Shown here: one piece after another, positions 1-5,143 of the stretch | How positions within the stretch are numbered: the stretch's first letter is position 1 | Layout of the letters: each line of letters begins with the position of its first letter | Assembly: GCA_015494035.1 (NCBI GenBank) | Contig: WGBZ01000030.1 | Location: 1 to 5,143, forward strand | Direction of reading: 5' to 3' | Origin: Lysobacterales bacterium | GTDB lineage: Bacteria > Pseudomonadota > Gammaproteobacteria > Xanthomonadales > Marinicellaceae | DNA length: 5,143 nt | The notes under the pieces: generated by a model | Database searches by the model: none | What the model saw: only the letters and a program-made list of their open reading frames with translations | Told to the model about the DNA's origin: nothing | Made by a program: the position numbers and the translations under genes

Positions 1-1888
1 AAAAGCTGAGCTCCAGGTTATCAGACGGATTGAAGGTGGCATCGAACTCGATACCGGCACTGTGGGCGTCAGGCACATTGAAGATCACCCGCGAAGAACA
101 GGTGCCGGCGGTGAGGGTGGCCTGCAGGTCGGAAATGTCCATGTAGAAGGCCGCCACGTTAATGTGGCCGGATACGTTATCAAAGATCTTCTTCATGCCC
201 ACTTCATAGTTGATGACGCTTTCATCATCAAAGCTGTCACGACCGCCAAAGGTCGCCAGGTCTTCGGGTGAACACAACGGCTCATTGAGCGGGTCATTAA
301 TGCCGCCGAGGCGAAAGCCCTTGGAAACCTGCGCGGTAAAGGTGGTGGTTTCGTCCTTGGCGTAACTGGCCATGATGCGCGGCGAGAACCCGTCAGCAGA
401 GGTGGTGGCCGGCACGTCAATGGACTGGTCGGCAAAGATACCGTCAAAGAACAGCGTGCGGTCTTCGGTGTAGTCGTAGTAACGCAGGCCGCCGGTTATG
501 GTCAGCTCGTCGGTGAGCAGGTAAGAGGCTTCACCAAACAGGGCCACCTGTTCCAGCTTGTAGGGAATGTCGGAATAAAACAGCACATCGCGCGGTGCCA
601 GCGGGCCGGCGGTGGGGATACCGGTGGCGTCTTCAAAGCCGCGCACCAGCAATTCCTGCCCGTAACGGCGATGGGCGTCGGAATAGAAGCCGCCTGCCAC
701 CCAGTTCAAGGGGCCGTCGTTGTTGGAGGCAAAACGCAATTCCTGGGTAAAGACCCGGGCTTTGGTGCGGTCATACAGCGGCGCATCCAGGGTATAAATC
801 TCCGGAGGCAGGCCAATGTTGCCGCCGGTGATGGAGGCGGTTAGCTGAGTGGCATCCCGCAACACCAGAATTTCTCGCTTGGTGTAGGAGCTGACTGAAG
901 TCATAGTGACGTTGTCCATGTCATAGTTGAGGGTGACATCAAACAGCTTGAAATCGTCCTCGAATTTTTCCTTCAGCTGGGTGAATTGTTGGCGTGAGCC
1001 CAGTTGGATGGCCGGGCGTGTGGTGGTGTACGGGTTGGCCAGAATGTTGTAAATGTCCACGCGGTTGAAGCCGTTGACGTCCACTTTCTGAAACACGTAG
1101 CGCGGCACAATGGAAAACACTTCGTTGGGTTGCCATTTCAAGGCGATGCGACCGCCACGACGGTAGCCGTCATTGACGTCTTCCTTGATACTGCCTCCGG
1201 GCTGCACCGCATCAATAAAACCCGCATATTCTTTGTCATACAGAACCACACGAAGGGCGGCGTCTTCATTGATAAAAGGCGTGTTATACATGCCTTTGAT
1301 GTCACCGCCGATGCCGCCGTCAGTGACGGTTTCCACGGAGCCCTGAATGGCCCCTTCAACTTCGCCCAGTTTGGGTTGATTGGTGATATAGCGCACAGTG
1401 CCCGACAGGGAGCCAGCCCCAAACAGAGTGCCCTGCGGCCCGCGCAAGACTTCCACCCGCTGAGTATCGAACAGGTCCAGATCGGGGGTGAACAGGGAAA
1501 GCGAAATGGGGGTTTCGTCCAGATAAACGCCCACCTGCTCCTTGACGCCGGGCTGGTCTCGCACAATCTGGCCGGCAGACACGCCCCGAATGGCCACTTG
1601 TGACTGGCCAGGGCCGAGATTTTGTACCGTAAAGCCGGCCACCATATGCGATACGTCCTCGATGCTGTCAACGCCGCGGTTACGCAGTTCTTCCTCGGTC
1701 AATGCCATGACAGAAAAGGCGATGTCCTGGATGGACTGTTCACGCTTTGTGGCGGTGACCACCACTTGCCCCAGGTCGTAGGTGTCATCCTTGTCGGTTT
1801 TTTTGTCCTGGGCCTGTGCCAGGCCGGAAAGACCTGTCAGGCCCAGCCCCATGCTCATGGCCGTGATGAGAGTTTTCTTTCTGTTCAT
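1..1888 (-). CDS. TonB-dependent outer-membrane receptor, C-terminus outside the window
   Basis: The protein is an outer-membrane gated channel for energy-dependent uptake of a ligand too large or scarce for porins. The frame is open from the ATG at 1888-1886 to the left edge: 629 codons with no stop, which I translated codon by codon. Residues 1-26 are a Sec signal peptide (MNRKK, hydrophobic core, cleavage probably after AQA). A TonB-box-like segment, DLGQVVVTATKR, lies at 38-49. The plug spans about 52-165, with SIQDIAFSV near 52-60, YLDETPIS at 122-129 and the hallmark VEVLRGPQGTLFGAGSLSG around RGP 149-151. From about 175 the sequence alternates in beta-barrel style, with aromatic-rich segments such as RVFTQELRFAS and QVSKGFRLGG. 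Family members usually have 700-850 residues, so roughly 100-200 are missing. The start is fixed by the signal peptide and by GGAGG just upstream. The ligand cannot be read from the sequence: siderophore, carbohydrate, peptide and vitamin are all possible. Family confidence is very high. Confidence 0.95.
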   Translation of the reverse strand, partial: MNRKKTLITAMSMGLGLTGLSGLAQAQDKKTDKDDTYDLGQVVVTATKREQSIQDIAFSVMALTEEELRNRGVDSIEDVSHMVAGFTVQNLGPGQSQVAIRGVSAGQIVRDQPGVKEQVGVYLDETPISLSLFTPDLDLFDTQRVEVLRGPQGTLFGAGSLSGTVRYITNQPKLGEVEGAIQGSVETVTDGGIGGDIKGMYNTPFINEDAALRVVLYDKEYAGFIDAVQPGGSIKEDVNDGYRRGGRIALKWQPNEVFSIVPRYVFQKVDVNGFNRVDIYNILANPYTTTRPAIQLGSRQQFTQLKEKFEDDFKLFDVTLNYDMDNVTMTSVSSYTKREILVLRDATQLTASITGGNIGLPPEIYTLDAPLYDRTKARVFTQELRFASNNDGPLNWVAGGFYSDAHRRYGQELLVRGFEDATGIPTAGPLAPRDVLFYSDIPYKLEQVALFGEASYLLTDELTITGGLRYYDYTEDRTLFFDGIFADQSIDVPATTSADGFSPRIMASYAKDETTTFTAQVSKGFRLGGINDPLNEPLCSPEDLATFGGRDSFDDESVINYEVGMKKIFDNVSGHINVAAFYMDISDLQATLTAGTCSSRVIFNVPDAHSAGIEFDATFNPSDNLELSF

Positions 1889-1892
1889 GTTT

Positions 1893-1897
1893 CCTCC
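1893..1897 (-). promoter_or_regulatory. Shine-Dalgarno site of the TonB-dependent receptor
   Basis: On the minus strand the start reads GCGGAGGAAACATG. The GGAGG core sits four bases from the ATG (five if the overlapping AGGA is counted as the core). This near-consensus site, together with the signal peptide that follows immediately, settles the receptor start at 1888. Confidence 0.85.
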
Positions 1898-1926
1898 GCT
1901 TTTTAATCGTTGTTATTGGGCGGTGC

Positions 1927-1939
1927 CGCAAGGCTTGCG
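1927..1939. repeat. 13-base perfect dyad (CGCAAG-G-CTTGCG) in the receptor leader
   Basis: Two 6-base arms are perfect inverted copies around a single central base, about 40 bases upstream of the receptor start and between it and the best promoter candidate. As DNA it could be a binding site for a dimeric regulator. As RNA it would fold only into a small hairpin of about 5 pairs with a 3-base loop near the ribosome-binding site. I do not recognise it as the operator of a known regulator. A 6-base inverted repeat can arise by chance in GC-rich DNA. Confidence 0.3.
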
Positions 1940-2024
1940 AGCCGGCCGCCGGGTTTCAATCTGGCTGGAAAAGGATGCCTCCTCTTCTGACCCTGAGGCT
2001 ACCAAAGGCCATGGCATTATTCAA

Positions 2025-2051
2025 TAGATAAAAAATCCGTGTTTCGCTCAA
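2025..2051 (-). promoter_or_regulatory. Weak candidate sigma-70 promoter for the receptor gene
   Basis: A promoter is expected between the terminator at 2083-2114 and the receptor start at 1888. The best minus-strand match is TTGAGC (2051-2046) followed after 15 bases by TATCTA (2030-2025). The spacing is shorter than the usual 16-18. An alternative -10, AATAAT (2021-2016), is closer to consensus but has no good -35 at the right distance. Either choice gives a leader of roughly 120-130 bases. The AT-rich patch 2016-2036 stands out from its GC-rich surroundings, which supports a promoter here, but the exact boxes are uncertain. Confidence 0.3.
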
Positions 2052-2067
2052 AAAGAGCAGTGGATTT
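2030..2067 (-). other. Imperfect hairpin followed by a T tract
   Basis: Read on the minus strand, AAATCC (2067-2062) pairs with GGATTT (2038-2033). Inside it, GCTC (2058-2055) pairs with GAGC (2049-2046) around a T5 loop, with an asymmetric internal loop of 3 and 7 bases. Six T residues occupy 2035-2030, so the 3' arm runs into the T tract. It could be a weak back-up terminator behind the strong one at 2083-2114. It overlaps the promoter candidate, so it could instead be coincidental promoter structure. The stem is broken and A/T-rich, so confidence is low. Confidence 0.3.
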
Positions 2068-2082
2068 GACGAAAGAAGGCAC

Positions 2083-2114
2083 AAAAAAGCCGCCTGAAGG
2101 GCTTCCAGGCGGCT
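2083..2114 (-). terminator. Rho-independent terminator of the protease gene
   Basis: On the minus strand, AGCCGCCTG (2114-2106) pairs perfectly with CAGGCGGCT (2096-2088) around a 9-base loop, followed directly by a T tract that includes 2088-2083. The 9-pair stem has seven G-C pairs. It begins 27 bases after the TGA of the protease gene, which is the usual placement. It implies that the protease message ends here and that the downstream receptor gene needs its own promoter. Confidence 0.9.
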
Positions 2115-2141
2115 GAGGCGTAACGATTATGAGTGAACCAA

Positions 2142-5100
2142 TCAGTTTTTGGGTGGCGTCTGCAGTTGTTGGTCGAGGTTGCTGCGTTGCCAGTTGACTT
2201 GCTGGCCATCGGCGTCCACGTTGGAGTTCATGGTTTCAATTTCGCCGCTAGTGGCCGAGTCAAAGCGCATGCTGAGGTTGCCCGCTTCAAAAGATTGCAG
2301 CGGCACCCACGGGCAATGCGGGCAATGCACGCGGAAGCGCTTGAGGATTATACTCACTGGGTTGGACACCGGACCGGTATCGACCCCTTGCAGCCAGTAG
2401 GGCTGGCCGGCATCGTCATAGAGATAGTGGGTGAAGGCGGTGATGGTGCCCTGGGTCTCCACGCTGGTGCCCCAGCCATTTTCGGCCGGATTCCACCACA
2501 CACCGGTGTATTCCTGCGGTGGTGCGTCATTGCTGACGACCTGGCGCTGGATTTTTTCGGCGCTGAAACTGCCTTCGATCACACGGGTCTGGATGGCGTG
2601 GGTGGCGTCCAGGAAAGTGGTGGTGGCCTGTCCGACGGCACGGGTGATCTGCTGGGATACGTCCGTAACAAAGCCGTTGGGGTAGGACTTGTGGTACAGC
2701 GTGTTACGTGCCTGGCCATTTTGCACGCGGTCCAGATCGGTGATATACCAGACCGGATCATGGGCTTCATTGGCGGTGTACTGGACAAACACCAGCCGGC
2801 CATCAAACAAGTGCATGTCGTTGCCATTGCCACTGCGGTTAGGGTTCCACCACAATCCGGTGTTGATGGCCGGTGGTGTACCTGCGGTGGCATCACAGCT
2901 ATTGACCACCGCGCAGGTACCATTGTTGCCCAGCGTAGCGGAAATAACTGGTGTGCCGGTGCTGGGGTTGAAACCTTCATCAAACACGGTGGCTTCATGG
3001 CCAATGGCAAAATTGCTGCCACAGGCGGCATCACTGGCCACACTGAAGACCACATCGCCATTGCTTTGGGCGCCAGCGGGCAGGGTGCCCAAAGCCAGGG
3101 CCGGGGTTTCCAGATACAGCTTGTCGGTGAGCAGGGCGCCGGGTTTATTGTCCTTGTGGTAGGCGCACACGGCTTGACCGGCGGTGATGCTGCCGACGCC
3201 GTTGCACGACCAGTTCAGGGCATCAGTGGCGCCGGGGTTCATGAGTGCCACCGAGGCATTATCGGTGCCATCAGTGGCGTACTGGAATACCCACTGGCCG
3301 GTCTGTGGGTACAGAATGGCCTCAAACTTCATGGACAAGGCAGTGTTGGCGTAACTGGCCACGTCGTCCCACTGGAACACGTCACAGGCCAGGTTGGCGC
3401 CGGTTTCTGCCGGTCGCGGGCATTGGCTGTAATGCCTGTACCAGGCTCCGCCATTGACGATCAAATCATCGTGCATGGGCAGTATCCGGCCCTGATTGCC
3501 ACCCCGGTTGGGTGTTTGCGGCAGGGGGCAGTCATTGTCATAGTCGCTGCCATCTTCACGATTGTCCAGTGACAGGTAGCCATTGCTGGACATGACCACC
3601 TGATTAAAGGATTGGCCATAAAAATTGAAGGCTTGGGGCAGGTCGATGACTGCCGTGGCGCCATCATCATTGGCCGGAATGGTGTCACTCGGGTTTGGAT
3701 CGATGAATGACAAGGAGGTGCCCGTGCCGCTGATGTCCACGAAACTGTAGTCGCAGGCGGCCATGGCGTTGCCAAAACCGTCAGTGTCGGTGAAATCCAT
3801 CGCGTAATCACGTTTGCTAAACACCGCATAGGCATCGGTGGCGGTGACTTGGCCGTTGTTTTTCAGGCTCACTGGCAGTTTCCAGCGTTCACCCGGGTCG
3901 ATGACGCTGTCATTGTTTCCGCACACCTGCACCAGCCCGGCGGTGGCTTTGCCTGCCTTGGCGCTGGCCCCGGTAAGCAATTCAATGTCCGGTGCCCGCA
4001 CCACAATGGCGCGGGTTTCCACGGCCTGGCAGCCGCCGCTGTCGGTAACCGTAAGGGTGATATTGCCCGCATAGGCCTGAGCATAGGTGGCCTGGGCGCT
4101 TGCACCTGCGGCATCGGCCAGCCCGTCGCCGTTCAGATCCCAGGCAAAGGCATAACCGCCGCTGCCACCAGTGGCACTGGCGTTCAGGGTGATGGTTTGG
4201 TTTACATCATACAGCCCGGAGCCAATATCCACGCTGACGACAGGCGCTGTGCAGGCGCCCTTGCCCTGCAGGGTCAACACACCGGTGTTGTTGGGGTCGA
4301 GCCAATCTTTCAACCGCGTTTGCGGGGTGCTGCCAGTGTCCCAGGAGGAATAAAAGCGGCCATACCAGTCCGGGTCGTCATTGCCACAGGCCGCCAGACC
4401 ACCGTGCAACTGGCCCACCAGCAACTGTTCGTCATTCCATAGCCCGGAACCTGAAGAGCCGCCTTCGGTGGTGCCCACATCCCAGTCGGCAATGCGCAGG
4501 TGACTGGCGTTGCCGGTGGTTGCGGTGGAATAGCCAGTGATGCTCAGGGGGTCATTTTCAAAACTGATGCGCTTGGCGTGGCCAGACGGGTGGTGAATAC
4601 CAACGGCGGAGCTAGGTGCTTGATCGCGGCGATCCCAGCCGGTGTAATACACGTCATAGCTTATCGGCGGGGCGGCATCCAGGCGCAGCAAAGCGAAGTC
4701 ACTGAAGGCGTTACTGGCGATAAAGGTTGCGCCGCTTTGGGTGTCGTTGAAATTGGTCGTGGAAATGGGTGTGCCGCTGCTGGCTGAACCCGGTGCGCGA
4801 CAGGTGGCGCTTTGGTAATTCCACCACAGGTTGATGGAAGCGGCGTTGCTGGCGGTAAAACCGCAATGATCGGCGGTAAGGAAATAGGGCGTGCCGTCGT
4901 TGCTGGTGTTGTTGATGAGCTGGCCGGTGCACAGGAACTGACCGCTGCGCACGTAACGCGCCACGGACTTGATGGGGTTTTGCCAGTTATCGCCTTCCGG
5001 GCAGGCCACGTCCACGTTGCAGTTGCCGCTTTTGTTCAGGCTACTGCCCTTTTCTTCCCAGAATTTTTTATAACCGCGGGTGATGTGATTCAGTTTCAGG

Positions 5101-5143
5101 CTCACATAGGGCTTCATTTCAGCCGGTACGGTCAGATCCAGGG
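2142..5143 (-). CDS. Secreted lysyl-endopeptidase-type serine protease with PKD, split Ig-like and two WWNP modules; N-terminus outside the window
   Basis: This is a trypsin-fold protease expected to cut after lysine outside the cell. Residues are counted from the Met at 5117, but the frame stays open to the right edge (LDLTVPAEMKPYVSLKLN), so that Met is internal and the signal peptide and most of the propeptide are outside. The mature enzyme probably starts near SGNCNVDVACPEG (30), just after K29. Family matches to Achromobacter protease I are His84 (TADHCG), Asp140 (SDFALL) and Ser222 (GGSSGS), plus GWDRRD, GIHHP and GQLHGG (His238). Asp250 (DPDWYGR) fits the lysine-pocket Asp225. Cysteines 33/244, 39/106 and 63/85 fit its three disulfides. 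The domain ends near 285. Then come a PKD domain at 289-373 (WDLNGDGLAD), an Ig-like half at 376-436, an insert at about 437-668, the second Ig-like half at 671-712, and WWNP modules at about 753-860 and 871-980. The stop is TGA at 2144-2142. Tyr196 replaces the usual Trp169. Family confidence is very high; lysine specificity is inferred. Confidence 0.95.
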   Translation of the reverse strand, partial: LDLTVPAEMKPYVSLKLNHITRGYKKFWEEKGSSLNKSGNCNVDVACPEGDNWQNPIKSVARYVRSGQFLCTGQLINNTSNDGTPYFLTADHCGFTASNAASINLWWNYQSATCRAPGSASSGTPISTTNFNDTQSGATFIASNAFSDFALLRLDAAPPISYDVYYTGWDRRDQAPSSAVGIHHPSGHAKRISFENDPLSITGYSTATTGNASHLRIADWDVGTTEGGSSGSGLWNDEQLLVGQLHGGLAACGNDDPDWYGRFYSSWDTGSTPQTRLKDWLDPNNTGVLTLQGKGACTAPVVSVDIGSGLYDVNQTITLNASATGGSGGYAFAWDLNGDGLADAAGASAQATYAQAYAGNITLTVTDSGGCQAVETRAIVVRAPDIELLTGASAKAGKATAGLVQVCGNNDSVIDPGERWKLPVSLKNNGQVTATDAYAVFSKRDYAMDFTDTDGFGNAMAACDYSFVDISGTGTSLSFIDPNPSDTIPANDDGATAVIDLPQAFNFYGQSFNQVVMSSNGYLSLDNREDGSDYDNDCPLPQTPNRGGNQGRILPMHDDLIVNGGAWYRHYSQCPRPAETGANLACDVFQWDDVASYANTALSMKFEAILYPQTGQWVFQYATDGTDNASVALMNPGATDALNWSCNGVGSITAGQAVCAYHKDNKPGALLTDKLYLETPALALGTLPAGAQSNGDVVFSVASDAACGSNFAIGHEATVFDEGFNPSTGTPVISATLGNNGTCAVVNSCDATAGTPPAINTGLWWNPNRSGNGNDMHLFDGRLVFVQYTANEAHDPVWYITDLDRVQNGQARNTLYHKSYPNGFVTDVSQQITRAVGQATTTFLDATHAIQTRVIEGSFSAEKIQRQVVSNDAPPQEYTGVWWNPAENGWGTSVETQGTITAFTHYLYDDAGQPYWLQGVDTGPVSNPVSIILKRFRVHCPHCPWVPLQSFEAGNLSMRFDSATSGEIETMNSNVDADGQQVNWQRSNLDQQLQTPPKN
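2178..2861 (-). repeat. Tandem pair of WWNP modules at the protease C-terminus
   Basis: Two diverged copies of one module end the protein. Copy 1 covers residues about 753-860 (2861-2538) and begins TGLWWNPNRSGNGNDM. Copy 2 covers about 871-980 (2507-2178) and begins TGVWWNPAENGWGTSV. Each continues with a strand, an aromatic step and a D/G turn before a W (DPVWYITD; GQPYWLQG), then a longer beta-rich part. The first codons are recognisably similar as DNA (TTCCACCACA on the plus strand in both). This type of module is common at the C-terminus of secreted gammaproteobacterial proteins, and I know of no established function. A surface-binding or anchoring role is plausible. Only copy 2 carries a CPHC motif (C932, C935). 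Confidence 0.8.

Noticed and set aside
1004..1603. Open frame of 199 codons on the plus strand
   Set aside because: It is antisense to the conserved plug and early barrel of the receptor. It has no domain or convincing ribosome-binding site.
1138..1671. Minus-strand open frame of 177 codons
   Set aside because: It overlaps the receptor in another frame. The receptor frame carries the plug motifs and is continuous, so this is a shadow.
1889..2141. Possible small gene or small RNA between the two genes
   Set aside because: No frame shows a start with a good ribosome-binding site and protein-like sequence. The structure is accounted for by a terminator and a receptor leader, and no known RNA family was recognised.
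2579..3061. Minus-strand open frame of 160 codons within the protease gene
   Set aside because: It is out of frame with the protease, whose own frame is uninterrupted here and carries the first WWNP module. The alternative is Pro/Thr/Met-rich with no motif.
2133..3572. Open frame of 479 codons on the plus strand
   Set aside because: It lies wholly antisense to the protease, has low-complexity Gly/Val/His-rich composition and no recognisable motif. It is explained by the absence of certain codons in the GC-rich gene on the other strand.
3849..4442. Open frame of 197 codons on the plus strand
   Set aside because: It is antisense to the PKD and late catalytic region of the protease and shows no protein features of its own.

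Overview
The window holds the 3' part of one gene and the 5' part of another, both on the minus strand. They encode an extracellular multidomain serine protease of the lysyl-endopeptidase type (2142-5143) and, downstream, a TonB-dependent outer-membrane receptor (1-1888). Both genes run off a window edge: the protease lacks its 5' end at the right, and the receptor lacks its 3' end at the left. I found no RNA gene, mobile element, CRISPR array or convincing plus-strand gene.

The organism is a Gram-negative bacterium, because it has a TonB-dependent receptor with a Sec signal peptide. The GC-rich sequence, the receptor's plug style and the C-terminal WWNP-type modules on a secreted protease fit a gammaproteobacterium, for example a marine or Lysobacter/Xanthomonas-like lineage. 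This placement is an inference and no species can be named.

Region by region, in the direction of transcription (right to left): 5143-2142 is the protease. It contains the end of a propeptide, a complete trypsin-fold catalytic domain with all three catalytic residues and six cysteines matching Achromobacter protease I, a PKD domain, an Ig-like domain that appears to be split by a roughly 230-residue insert, and two C-terminal WWNP modules. Positions 2114-2083 form a strong Rho-independent terminator. Positions 2082-1889 are a roughly 190-base control region with a weak promoter candidate, a second weaker hairpin, a 13-base dyad and a good Shine-Dalgarno sequence. Positions 1888-1 are the receptor: signal peptide, TonB box, plug and most of the beta-barrel.

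The two genes are consecutive and in the same direction, but the terminator argues that they are transcribed separately. A working hypothesis, not shown by the sequence, is that the secreted protease releases peptides or a bound nutrient that the receptor imports. The most unusual content is the long accessory half of the protease: about 700 residues follow a catalytic domain of about 250. No clearly new biological system is visible.
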